Below, piece by piece: positions 49,655 through 62,301 of a stretch of 64,000 bases of DNA. The notes below the pieces were generated by a model. The model made no database searches, was not told where the DNA came from, and was given only the letters and a program-made list of their open reading frames with translations. The translations under genes and the position numbers were made by a program. Origin of the DNA: Lateolabrax maculatus (taxonomy: Eukaryota > Chordata > Actinopteri > Acropomatiformes > Lateolabracidae); assembly GCA_031216445.1 (NCBI GenBank), contig CM062212.1, forward strand, positions 23,272,501 to 23,336,500. The letters are read 5' to 3'. Each line of letters opens with the position of its first letter. Positions within the stretch are counted from its first letter, which is position 1.

Positions 49655-50539
49655 AGTATACGTACACACGTCTCCCGCAGAGCTATGTTGAAAGTCCCTC
49701 AATATTCAGTCGAGTATTGGCTAATGACCTGCAACACCTAGACGTGTCCAGTACAGTACTACAATATGTAGATGATCTCTTGATATGTAGCACCTCCAAA
49801 GCTCAATGTGCACAAGACTCAGTCTCAGCCCTGATGGCTTTAGAAAAGGGGGCTCACAAGGTGAGTAAAAATAAATTACAGTTTTGCCAGACACAGGTTG
49901 AATACTTAGGTAGACAACTCTGTGGCACTAAATGAGCTATAGTGCCCTCACAAATTGAGGCAGTATCGAAAGCTCCCAAACCACAAACGGTGAGACACAT
50001 GTCGTCATTTCTGCCATCTCAGCTTTACTAGAAGCCATACACCATCCAAAAGTGTTAGCCATCATTAAATGCGTAGCTCATCAAAAAACGAATTCCCTGA
50101 TAGCTAAAGGCAACAACTTAGCAGATGAAGCCGCAAAACGCATAGCTACACCCACCTGTATAGGACCACTGCTAGTAGCTGGAGATTGTGAACCACTGAC
50201 AAACTTATATATATATGATATATATATATGATATATATATATATATATATATATGAGCTATATATATGTGCTGCTATGTAATAGCAGCACAACATCAGGC
50301 AAGTCCATATGCACATTCTGTATGGGCAAAAAGGGGGGCAAGTATAATCACTGAAGAAGGTCCATCACATGGGCTATGGCGAAGTGCACATGGACATATT
50401 GTCCTCCCAACATCTTTGGTACAGGTTGCTACACGTAGTGCGCATGGTCAGGACCATTGCACAAGTGGGGAGGTGTTGAGACGCCTTCAAGCAGTCTGGT
50501 GGTCACCATTTTTCCGACCTGCGTTTGTAGCTGAGACAA
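49655..50539 (+). pseudogene. Copy 5: ERV pol fragment
   Basis: RT palm with stop at 49933-49935, RNase H tail from about 50052, interrupted (TA)n, integrase end 50266-50539. Confidence 0.75.
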
Positions 50540-50660
50540 TTTTGCAAGGAAGGTTTTTTTCTGTTGCTCTGGTATTTCAAGTCTGATACTGCATGTTAGT
50601 GTTTTTGTTTTTTGTTTCTATTTTGCCGGGCTTGATGCTAAAATGATCTTTTCTTTTCAG

Positions 50661-51922
50661 ATTTTTCAAGAAGACAAAAAACTTCCTATGCAGTGGTTGT
50701 GTAAGTACTGCACATTTTGTGCTGAAAAGAGGTGCTTCTTACTTAAGCATTACCACTTAAAACACGGGTGCCACACTCGAATATCACCACTACCGTGCCT
50801 TTATAAGGAGTGCCTGTGCACATTTAAATCTTTCAATGCACTCAAAGTCCACTTATCAACATGGCACACTCAAAAGGACCTGGGGAACGTGGGTGAAACT
50901 GCTTTCCATTGTCAGCTGTGTGACTTTGTGGAGCCTTGCACTGGAGCTGACTTTTTTACCCATTTACGAAGACATTTGAAGCTGAAGCAAAAGGTTTCCT
51001 GTCCATATCAAGGCTGTAGCTTTCAGAGCAATGTTTATTCAACCTTTAATGCACATAAAAGCAAAGAACATCAAGACCACAATAAGATGGCATTCAAACC
51101 TGAAATTGTGTCACATAATGTACTTGAGGTACCTCCACCTAATATAAATATTCAACCTGAGGATAGTGCCCCTGAAACTGATCAGGTTGAGTTTGAGGTT
51201 ACTGAGCTCAATGAAGATGTGGGAGACTTGGAGAGTCAGTTGGAACATAATGTAGCTGCTGTTTTTCTGAAAATGTCATCGATTCTTAACATCTCTGAAA
51301 ATGCCCTGCAAGAAGTTATAGAGCAGATCAACCAAATTTATGTGCTTTCACAGCCATTGTTACATACCTCGGTTGGAAAAATACTAAATCAACATTGTGG
51401 AGATGTTGAGGACTCTTAAGTGAGTGAGATAGCTAAAGTATTTACTGAGAATAATGTATTCCTGAAATTCACTTCTACTAGGGGGTCATTGTCAACCACT
51501 AGCAAGCGAACATCATACATTTGAAAAGAATTCTCAGTGGTGACGCCTATTGAGTTTGTCCTAAAAAATGACAGGCAGACAGTTGTGTATATCCCCATAC
51601 TAAAAATGCTGCAGACATTACTAAACAATGGAGAAATTTTAGATAAGGCCATGTCATCTGAGACAAATTTGTCACAAGGATACAGATCTCACAGGGATGG
51701 TTACCGGTTTAAAGACAATTCTCTCTTGACAGAGGAAGAATTCAGGATTGCTCTTTTCTTGTACATAGATGATTTTGAGGTGGCTAAGCCCTTGGGAACC
51801 TCCAGAAAGAAACACAAGCTGCCATCTACTGGGTACTTGGAAATCTACACCCTAAATATCGCTCCTCTCTTCATTCCATTCAGCTTGCTCTACTCATCAT
51901 CGCTGAAGATGATATCAGGAAG
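50661..51922 (+). pseudogene. Copy 6: zinc-finger / transposase-like ORF
   Basis: First Met 50688; shared stops at 51417 and 51522. Private Arg to His inside finger 1 (HYHLKH). Confidence 0.7.
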
Positions 51923-54186
51923 TTGACTTTAAATGAGAGACCACAGTCTATTGAAGAATTAAAAGTGCAACTGGTAGATAAACTGTCACTGCAGTATGAC
52001 TTTAAACTGCAGTATGAAGATCAAGACGTCCATAATGCCCTCTGCAATTTGACTGAAATAACTGATTTACCTGAAAGAGCTACGCTCAAAATCATCCCTC
52101 TTGTGACTCTCCATTTAACCGCATTGTCATCACCCACCACAACATCAGACACTGAGTGCAGCACAGCAGACACTGAGATCCTGTCGACAGGAAGAGCATC
52201 ACCATCGCTAAGACAACAGTGGCCAGATTTCTTTGACATACCCAATTTCTCAGTTGATGTTGACTATAGACTCAGACAGGCAGATCTTGCCTTTATGAAG
52301 GATGGAACACGTATGACTCTACCACGAGATATGAAGCATGACATACTAGAAAAGCTTGCTGAGACGATGTACAGTTTCAAGGCTTACCCTAAAGATGATG
52401 ACTTCAGCAGTGTTGCAAAAGCACTAATTAGCAAACACCCCTGCCTCACTGAGCCTGGACCACACAGATGGTATGGCTGGAAAAACAGCCTTAAATTATC
52501 GCACAAAGCTTCAAAAAGCTGGATGTGAGGATGTAGCAATCAATGGAGGCAAAAGAAGTAAAGGCAACCCAGAAGGAGAATCCTTAAGCAAGAATATCAA
52601 ACGGCCAAAAAGAGGTGAAGCAAACTACCTACCTAACTTACCTGAAGGACATGATGAAACAAGCCTTGAAAATGCCAGAAAGGTTCTCGTGGAAGAAATG
52701 AAGAAGAAACAACCCAATGGCACTCTCATCTCACAAATGATGGACCAATCATTCCCACTACGCAGACAAGAAATTGTAGAAAAGGAACCTGCTGTACAGA
52801 ACATTGTTGAACGATGGCCAGCACTCTTCACAGACAGGTAAACTATTTTTGTTCTCAACCAATAAAATAATGCCTATCAAAAAGAAATTCAAGGTGTGTG
52901 GCTAGAAATCCAAACACACTTGTTGGAATGTTAACACTTCTGCCATCTCTCCATCCCTACCCACCCCTCTCTCTACTTTTCAGGTGTTTGCTGAGTTCAA
53001 CAGAATCGCAAGTAAGAATCTTGAGGGAGACTTCTTTGAGGCTCTGGACCAGTATACCCCACGTTTCATTGAACTTTTCAAAACAAGAAGGGGAACTGTT
53101 GGCCAGAAGCTCAGTGAGCTGATGCAGCACATGAGCTGGATGGTAAGTAGGTTAATTTTGCTTTTGATCTGTGTGATAGTTCATCAATCAAGTTCTAAAT
53201 GAGATGATCCAGCCCAACCTATTCTATTTCCTGTCTGACTTGTGCTTGTGCCTTGCAAATTACTCTGTTAACTGGTCTTTTCTCTCTCTGTGTATCATTA
53301 GACACCAGACGTGACAGTACTTCGCTCTGTTGTCCTCAAAGGCATTCCTATTTTACTTGGTGACGACTCCAGTGAATTCTTCAAGACATGCTCTGTAAGT
53401 ACTTGCACATAAGAAAAAGTTTGGTCTGCATTAAAATAGAACTATATCTGTGCTGACATAGAAGATGTAATTTTATCTGCACAATATACAATATACATTT
53501 TGTACAGTGATTGATGTATTTTGTATGGCAATTCCTCCACAGCTAATCTGAGAGGTATTTAAACAGCCAGTAAATAAAAATGAAATTTGCCACATAAACG
53601 TTGTACACATTAATTAATTGTAAATCTAAGGAGCAGGAGTCCAGGCTGAAAAGTCAGTGTCACTGTTTAAGAATATATGGACCTTGTGGACCATAGCTTT
53701 AGTTTAATCATACCACATTTATTTTGTTGGTTATATTGTAACAATCCAGTGTGAACACATATTTAAAACCATATTCCCTAGCAAATGCTTTCAACATTAA
53801 AAATGAATGTTTAGAAGAGCATAAATTGCCATGCTGAAGAATGTGTGTGTGTGTCTTTGTAGGGTACAGCGAGAGACGAGGCCCTAGAATGCACTGTCGG
53901 TGTGCTGACAGTTGTCAGTGAAGATAATCCTCATGAGGGTCCAAGTTCAGTAGACCTCCAGCCCATCTCCACTGCCATCATTCTGGAGGGAGGTATCATC
54001 ATGGATCATATAAAAAAACTTGCCTCAGGCAGTTTGTCTGTTATTTGGGCTTACATATGCTTTGCATTTGGATTACCCAAAATGCATGGCAAATACACTC
54101 AACTTCATTCAGACTGTGATGCTTGGACTGGGAAAGAAAACCTCCCACCAAAACTGTTAACTTTGAAGAACAGTCTACTGGGTTAG
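51923..54186 (+). pseudogene. Copy 6: PB1/SAMD3-like gene
   Basis: Exons at 51923-52837, 52984-53142, about 53303-53395 and 53863-54186, with shared lesions. Private Phe to Val (QDVHNAL) and Ser to Leu (GESLSKN). Confidence 0.7.
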
Positions 54187-55537
54187 ACCAGTAAAGAGCC
54201 ATCAGCTGTCAGATAGCACTTTGTAAATTATGCAGCAGTTAATGTTCTCCTGTTATCAGAGAAAGTTTTATGCTTTCATGCAACTGAGCTGGCTTGTTTA
54301 TGATCTCAAAAAAAAAAAAAATTCTATTAAAGTGTACCATGTTATGCTAGTATGCTAATGGTGGAAATAGCGCCACCTTGTGTTGCAAAGAGTTGTTAGA
54401 TAATGTTGTCAGAAAGGAACCTAGCAAGGTTGACCTGTTTACATTTGTGTTTTGGGAAAACTTTTAATTATAGTAGTTATAATGTAGTACAAATACAAAA
54501 CCCAAGGAGTGATGTTTTTCTGTGTTGGTTTAAACCTTGGACTGATGCTCGCTTTGGGACACAAAAGCATTTGTTGTACTTTCAGTTTTGATCAGAAATG
54601 CAATGATTTTGCATGCACTGAAGTCCTGTAATTATCAGGTGTTTACCTGTTTAATATTGTGAGACTGTTACATGCATAGAATTAGCTCACAAAAATGTGG
54701 TTTTATTTTTGCCATGTCCATGTCATGTTCTACAGTCAAATCAAACCACAAGTTTGTTGTTTAGCTGCTGTTTTGTACTTGAATGTACAAGAAAGTGATA
54801 CTTGGGAACAGAACACTTGAGGCTGAATAATAGATTTAATGCATATTGTTATTACAATAGCCTAACAGACATAGATCACACTATGAGCAATTTTACAACT
54901 AGCTTTAAAATACATTAAATATGACAAGAGGATAGAGAACAGTAATTTTATTGTTTATTGTAAGGTTATTACATGAGTGATAAAACACACATTTTATATT
55001 GGAGAATTGGAATCAAAAGTAACAATATCGAACATTTATTGTTCAGTCTAGATCTGTCAGTGATGCAATTATTTTTTTAATAAATGTTGTAATGCAGCTG
55101 AACAAACCCAGTGAGTGTTCTTTTAAAGTATATGTTTGTGGTGTTTTTCCCTTTATTAGGTAATAACAGCTAAAATAGATAAGAAATGGGAGAAGGACAA
55201 GGACCCATTCAAGGAAATTGGTTTGTTTAATTTAACTGAACTGAAATGAACTGAAAAAAAATGAGTGAGTAGTAAGTAGTAGGTATCATAATTCTAAGTG
55301 GGGTTAAATTTGTATCAAGCAGTCCACACAAAATGAAAAAATTAAGTTAACACTAAGCATGGCTATTAAGTTACATGAACTTTTTTTTTTTTTTTTTAGT
55401 TGTACTACTTGATTTGGTACTGCACACTTAAAATAAACAAGCTTTTCTAACTCACTATTCTTAAGATTACTTTGCTTAATTTGCAACGAGTTTGCATACT
55501 TTTTTTAAGTAAGGTCAACTAATTAGATTTTACAGTG

Positions 55538-56105
55538 AGTATACGTACACACGTCTCCCGCAGAGCTATGTTGAAAGTCCCTCAATATTCAGTCGAGTAT
55601 TGGCTAATGACCTGCAACACCTAGACGTGTCCAGTACAGTACTACAATATGTAGATGATCTCTTGATATGTAGCACCTCCAAAGCTCAATGTGCACAAGA
55701 CTCAGTCTCAGCCCTGATGGCTTTAGAAAAGGGGGCTCACAAGGTGAGTAAAAATAAATTACAGTTTTGCCAGACACAGGTTGAATACTTAGGTAGACAA
55801 CTCTGTGGCACTAAATGAGCTATAGTGCCCTCACAAATTGAGGCAGTATCGAAAGCTCCCAAACCACAAACGGTGAGACACATGTCGTCATTTCTGCCAT
55901 CTCAGCTTTACTAGAAGCCATACACCATCCAAAAGTGTTAGCCATCATTAAATGCGTAGCTCATCAAAAAACGAATTCCCTGATAGCTAAAGGCAACAAC
56001 TTAGCAGATGAAGCCGCAAAACGCATAGCTACACCCACCTGTATAGGACCACTGCTAGTAGCTGGAGATTGTGAACCACTGACAAACTTATATATATATG
56101 ATATA

Positions 56106-56153
<48 letters not shown>

Positions 56154-56304
56154 CTATATATATGTGCTGCTATGTAATAGCAGCACATATATATAGCTCA
56201 TATATCGCATGGTCAGGACCATTGCACAAGTGGGGAGGTGTTGAGACGCCTTCAAGCAGTCTGGTGGTCACCATTTTTCCGACCTGCGTTTGTAGCTGAG
56301 ACAA
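55538..56304 (+). pseudogene. Copy 6: ERV pol fragment, further deleted
   Basis: RT palm with stop at 55816-55818 and RNase H tail from 55935. The first half of the integrase zinc-binding segment is lost; sequence resumes at CGCATGGTCAGG (56206). Confidence 0.75.
56145..56205. repeat. Perfect 28-bp inverted repeat at a deletion, copy 6 only
   Basis: Arms 56145-56172 and 56178-56205 are exact reverse complements around the loop TGTAA. Other copies have only the inner hairpin TGCTGCTA-TGTAA-TAGCAGCA and then about 150 bp that copy 6 lacks. The outer part of the right arm is a reverse-complement copy of the sequence left of the hairpin. Confidence 0.9.
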
Positions 56305-56425
56305 TTTTGCAAGGAAGGTTTTTTTCTGTTGCTCTGGTATTTCAAGTCTGATACTGCATGTTAGTGTTTTTGTTTTTTGTTTCTATTTTGCCGGGCTTGA
56401 TGCTAAAATGATCTTTTCTTTTCAG

Positions 56426-57687
56426 ATTTTTCAAGAAGACAAAAAACTTCCTATGCAGTGGTTGTGTAAGTACTGCACATTTTGTGCTGAAAAGAGGTGC
56501 TTCTTACTTAAGCATTACCGCTTAAAACACGGGTGCCACACTCGAATATCACCACTACCGTGCCTTTATAAGGAGTGCCTGTGCACATTTAAATCTTTCA
56601 ATGCACTCAAAGTCCACTTATCAACATGGCACACTCAAAAGGACCTGGGGAACGTGGGTGAAACTGCTTTCCATTGTCAGCTGTGTGACTTTGTGGAGCC
56701 TTGCACTGGAGCTGACTTTTTTACCCATTTACGAAGACATTTGAAGCTGAAGCAAAAGGTTTCCTGTCCATATCAAGGCTGTAGCTTTCAGAGCAATGTT
56801 TATTCAACCTTTAATGCACATAAAAGCAAAGAACATCAAGACCACAATAAGATGGCATTCAAACCTGAAATTGTGTCACATAATGTACTTGAGGTACCTC
56901 CACCTAATATAAATATTCAACCTGAGGATAGTGCCCCTGAAACTGATCAGGTTGAGTTTGAGGTTACTGAGCTCAATGAAGATGTGGGAGACTTGGAGAG
57001 TCAGTTGGAACATAATGTAGCTGCTGTTTTTCTGAAAATGTCATCGATTCTTAACATCTCTGAAAATGCCCTGCAAGAAGTTATAGAGCAGATCAACCAA
57101 ATTTATGTGCTTTCACAGCCATTGTTACATACCTCGGTTGGAAAAATACTAAATCAACATTGTGGAGATGTTGAGGACTCTTAAGTGAGTGAGATAGCTA
57201 AAGTATTTACTGAGAATAATGTATTCCTGAAATTCACTTCTACTAGGGGGTCATTGTCAACCACTAGCAAGCGAACATCATACATTTGAAAAGAATTCTC
57301 AGTGGTGACGCCTATTGAGTTTGTCCTAAAAAATGACAGGCAGACAGTTGTGTATATCCCCATACTAAAAATGCTGCAGACATTACTAAACAATGGAGAA
57401 ATTTTAGATAAGGCCATGTCATCTGAGACAAATTTGTCACAAGGATACAGATCTCACAGGGATGGTTACCGGTTTAAAGACAATTCTCTCTTGACAGAGG
57501 AAGAATTCAGGATTGCTCTTTTCTTGTACATAGATGATTTTGAGGTGGCTAAGCCCTTGGGAACCTCCAGAAAGAAACACAAGCTGCCATCTACTGGGTA
57601 CTTGGAAATCTACACCCTAAATATCGCTCCTCTCTTCATTCCATTCAGCTTGCTCTACTCATCATCGCTGAAGATGATATCAGGAAG
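56426..57687 (+). pseudogene. Copy 7: zinc-finger / transposase-like ORF
   Basis: First Met 56453; shared stops at 57182 and 57287; protein otherwise equals the consensus. Confidence 0.7.
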
Positions 57688-59952
57688 TTGACTTTAAATG
57701 AGAGACCACAGTCTATTGAAGAATTAAAAGTGCAACTGGTAGATAAACTGTCACTGCAGTATGACTTTAAACTGCAGTATGAAGATCAAGACTTCCATAA
57801 TGCCCTCTGCAATTTGACTGAAATAACTGATTTACCTGAAAGAGCTACGCTCAAAATCATCCCTCTTGTGACTCTCCATTTAACCGCATTGTCATCACCC
57901 ACCACAACATCAGACACTGAGTGCAGCACAGCAGACACTGAGATCCTGTCGACAGGAAGAGCATCACCATCGCTAAGACAACAGTGGCCAGATTTCTTTG
58001 ACATACCCAATTTCTCAGTTGATGTTGACTATAGACTCAGACAGGCAGATCTTGCCTTTATGAAGGATGGAACACGTATGACTCTACCACGAGATATGAA
58101 GCATGACATACTAGAAAAGCTTGCTGAGACGATGTACAGTTTCAAGGCTTACCCTAAAGATGATGACTTCAGCAGTGTTGCAAAAGCACTAATTAGCAAA
58201 CACCCCTGCCTCACTGAGCCTGGACCACACAGATGGTATGGCTGGAAAAACAGCCTTAAATTATCGCACAAAGCTTCAAAAAGCTGGATGTGAGGATGTA
58301 GCAATCAATGGAGGCAAAAGAAGTAAAGGCAACCCAGAAGGAGAATCCTCAAGCAAGAATATCAAACGGCCAAAAAGAGGTGAAGCAAACTACCTACCTA
58401 ACTTACCTGAAGGACATGATGAAACAAGCCTTGAAAATGCCAGAAAGGTTCTCGTGGAAGAAATGAAGAAGAAACAACCCAATGGCACTCTCATCTCACA
58501 AATGATGGACCAATCATTCCCACTACGCAGACAAGAAATTGTAGAAAAGGAACCTGCTGTACAGAACATTGTTGAACGATGGCCAGCACTCTTCACAGAC
58601 AGGTAAACTATTTTTGTTCTCAACCAATAAAATAATGTCTATCAAAAAGAAATTCAAGGTGTGTGGCTAGAAATCCAAACACACTTGTTGGAATGTTAAC
58701 ACTTCTGCCATCTCTCCATCCCTACCCACCCCTCTCTCTACTTTTCAGGTGTTTGCTGAGTTCAACAGAATCGCAAGTAAGAATCTTGAGGGAGACTTCT
58801 TTGAGGCTCTGGACCAGTATACCCCACGTTTCATTGAACTTTTCAAAACAAGAAGGGGAACTGTTGGCCAGAAGCTCAGTGAGCTGATGCAGCACATGAG
58901 CTGGATAATTAGTAGGTTAATTTTGCTTTTGATCCGTGTGATAGTTCATCAATCAAGTTCTAAATGAGATGATCCAGCCCAACCTATTCTATTTCCTGTC
59001 TGACTTGTGCTTGTGCCTTGCAAATTACTCTGTTAACTGGTCTTTTCTCTCTCTGTGTATCATTAGACACCAGACGTGACAGTACTTCGCTCTGTTGTCC
59101 TCAAAGGCATTCCTATTTTACTTGGTGACGACTCCAGTGAATTCTTCAAGACATGCTCTGTAAGTACTTGCACATAAGAAAAAGTTTGGTCTGCATTAAA
59201 ATAGAACTATATCTGTGCTGACATAGAAGATGTAATTTTATCTGCACAATATACAATATACATTTTGTACAGTGATTGATGTATTTTGTATGGCAATTCC
59301 TCCACAGCTAATCTGAGAGGTATTTAAACAGCCAGTAAATAAAAATGAAATTTGCCACATAAACGTTGTACACATTAATTAATTGTAAATCTAAGGAGCA
59401 GGAGTCCAGGCTGAAAAGTCAGTGTCACTGTTTAAGAATATATGGACCTTGTGGACCATAGCTTTAGTTTAATCATACCACATTTATTTTGTTGGTTATA
59501 TTGTAACAATCCAGTGTGAACACATATTTAAAACCATATTCCCTAGCAAATGCTTTCAACATTAAAAATGAATGTTTTAGAAGAGCATAAATTGCCATGC
59601 TGAAGAATGTGTGTGTGTGTCTTTGTAGGGTACAGTGAGAGACGAGGCCCTAGAATGCACTGTCGGTGTGCTGACAGTTGTCAGTGAAGATAATCCTCAT
59701 GAGGGTCCAAGTTCAGTAGACCTCCAGCCCATCTCCACTGCCATCATTCTGGAGGGAGGTATCATCTTGGATCATATAAAAAAACTTGCCTCAGGCAGTT
59801 TGTCTGTTATTTGGGCTTACATATGCTTTGCATTTGGATTACCCAAAATGCATGGCAAATACACTCAACTTCATTCAGACTGTGATGCTTGGACTGGGAA
59901 AGAAAACCTCCCACCAAAACTGTTAACTTTGAAGAACAGTCTACTGGGTTAG
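57688..59952 (+). pseudogene. Copy 7: PB1/SAMD3-like gene, splice donor lost
   Basis: Exons at 57688-58602, 58749-58907, about 59068-59160 and 59629-59952. After exon 2 the donor GGTAAGTAGG of all other copies is AATTAGTAGG at 58907-58916, so no GT is left there. Other private changes: Ala to Val at the start of exon 4 (GCG to GTG) and Ile to Leu in GGIILDH. Confidence 0.75.
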
Positions 59953-61302
59953 ACCAGTAAAGAGCCATCAGCTGTCAGATAGCACTTTGTAAATTATGCA
60001 GCAGTTAATGTTCTCCTGTTATCAGAGAAAGTTTTATGCTTTCATGCAACTGAGCTGGCTTGTTTATGATCTCAAAAAAAAAAAAAATTCTATTAAAGTG
60101 TACCATGTTATGCTAGTATGCTAATGGTGGAAATAGCGCCACCTTGTGTTGCAAAGAGTTGTTAGATAATGTTGTCAGAAAGGAACCTAGCAAGGTTGAC
60201 CTGTTTACATTTGTGTTTTGGGAAAACTTTTAATTATAGTAGTTATAATGTAGTACAAATACAAAACCCAAGGAGTGATGTTTTTCTGTGTTGGTTTAAA
60301 CCTTGGACTGATGCTCGCTTTGGGACACAAAAGCATTTGTTGTACTTTCAGTTTTGATCAGAAATGCAATGATTTTGCATGCACTGAAGTCCTGTAATTA
60401 TCAGGTGTTTACCTGTTTAATATTGTGAGACTGTTACATGCATAGAATTAGCTCACAAAAATGTGGTTTTATTTTTGCCATGTCCATGTCATGTTCTACA
60501 GTCAAATCAAACCACAAGTTTGTTGTTTAGCTGCTGTTTTGTACTTGAATGTACAAGAAAGTGATACTTGGGAACAGAACACTTGAGGCTGAATAATAGA
60601 TTTAATGCATATTGTTATTACAATAGCCTAACAGACATAGATCACACTATGAGCAATTTTACAACTAGCTTTAAAATACATTAAATATGACAAGAGGATA
60701 GAGAACAGTAATTTTATTGTTTATTGTAAGGTTATTACATGAGTGATAAAACACACATTTTATATTGGAGAATTGGAATCAAAAGTAACAATATCGAACA
60801 TTTATTGTTCAGCCTAGATCTGTCAGTGATGCAATTATTTTTTTAATAAATGTTGTAATGCAGCTGAACAAACCCAGTGAGTGTTCTTTTAAAGTATATG
60901 TTTGCGGTGTTTTTCCCTTTATTAGGTAATAACAGCTAAAATAGATAAGAAATGGGAGAAGGACAAGGACCCATTCAAGGAAATTGGTTTGTTTAATTTA
61001 ACTGAACTGAAATGAACTGAAAAAAAATGAGTGAGTAGTAAGTAGTAGGTATCATAATTCTAAGTGGGGTTAAATTTGTATCAAGCAGTCCACACAAAAT
61101 GAAAAAATTAAGTTAACACTAAGCATGGCTATTAAGTTACATGAACTTTTTTTTTTTTTTTTAGTTGTACTACTTGATTTGGTACTGCACACTTAAAATA
61201 AACAAGCTTTTCTAACTCACTATTCTTAAGATTACTTTGCTTAATTTGCAACGAGTTTGCATACTTTTTTTAAGTAAGGTCAACTAATTAGATTTTACAG
61301 TG

Positions 61303-61863
61303 AGTATACATACACACGTCTCCCGCAGAGCTATGTTGAAAGTCCCTCAATATTCAGTCGAGTATTGGCTAATGACCTGCAACACCTAGACGTGTCCAGT
61401 ACAGTACTACAATATGTAGATGATCTCTTGATATGTAGCACCTCCAAAGCTCAATGTGCACAAGACTCAGTCTCAGCCCTGATGGCTTTAGAAAAGGGGG
61501 CTCACAAGGTGAGTAAAAATAAATTACAGTTTTGCCAGACACAGGTTGAATACTTAGGTAGACAACTCTGTGGCACTAAATGAGCTATAGTGCCCTCACA
61601 AATTGAGGCAGTATCGAAAGCTCCCAAACCACAAACAGTGAGACACATGTCGTCATTTCTGCCATCTCAGCTTTACTAGAAGCCATACACCATCCAAAAG
61701 TGTTAGCCATCATTAAATGCGTAGCTCATCAAAAAACGAATTCCCTGATAGCTAAAGGCAACAACTTAGCAGATGAAGCCGCAAAACGCATAGCTACACC
61801 CACCTGTATAGGACCACTGCTAGTAGCTGGAGATTGTGAACCACTGACAAACTTATATATATA

Positions 61864-61898
<35 letters not shown>

Positions 61899-62180
61899 CT
61901 ATATATATGTGCTGCTATGTAATAGCAGCACAACATCAGGCAAGTCCATATGCACATTCTGTATGGGCAAAAAGGGGGGCAAGTATAATCACTGAAGAAG
62001 GTCCATCACATGGGCTATGGCGAAGTGCACATGGACATATTGTCCTCCCAACATCTTTGGTACAGGTTGCTACACGTAGTGCGCATGGTCAGGACCATTG
62101 CACAAGTGGGGAGGTGTTGAGACGCCTTCAAGCAGTCTGGTGGTCACCATTTTTCCGACCTGCGTTTGTAGCTGAGACAA
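61303..62180 (+). pseudogene. Copy 7: ERV pol fragment
   Basis: RT palm with stop at 61581-61583, RNase H tail from 61700, (TA)n at about 61854-61895, integrase end 61907-62180. Confidence 0.75.
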
Positions 62181-62301
62181 TTTTGCAAGGAAGGTTTTTT
62201 TCTGTTGCTCTGGTATTTCAAGTCTGATACTGCATGTTAGTGTTTTTGTTTTTTGTTTCTATTTTGCCGGGCTTGATGCTAAAATGATCTTTTCTTTTCA
62301 G

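Larger units (their letters stand above)
44657..50539 (+). repeat. Array unit copy 5 (5883 bp)
   Basis: Standard layout; right terminus CAGTG at 49650-49654. Its (TA)n tract has two GATATAT interruptions (50216-50240), unlike its neighbours. Confidence 0.9.
50540..56304 (+). repeat. Array unit copy 6 (5765 bp), with fold-back rearrangement
   Basis: About 110 bp shorter than its neighbours because of the deletion and inverted insertion at 56145-56205 (listed separately). Right terminus CAGTG at 55533-55537. Confidence 0.9.
56305..62180 (+). repeat. Array unit copy 7 (5876 bp)
   Basis: Standard layout; right terminus CAGTG at 61298-61302. Shows mixed variant states: CAGTAATTTTA as in copies 4-6, but CAGCCTAGATC as in copies 2 and 3. 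Confidence 0.9.
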
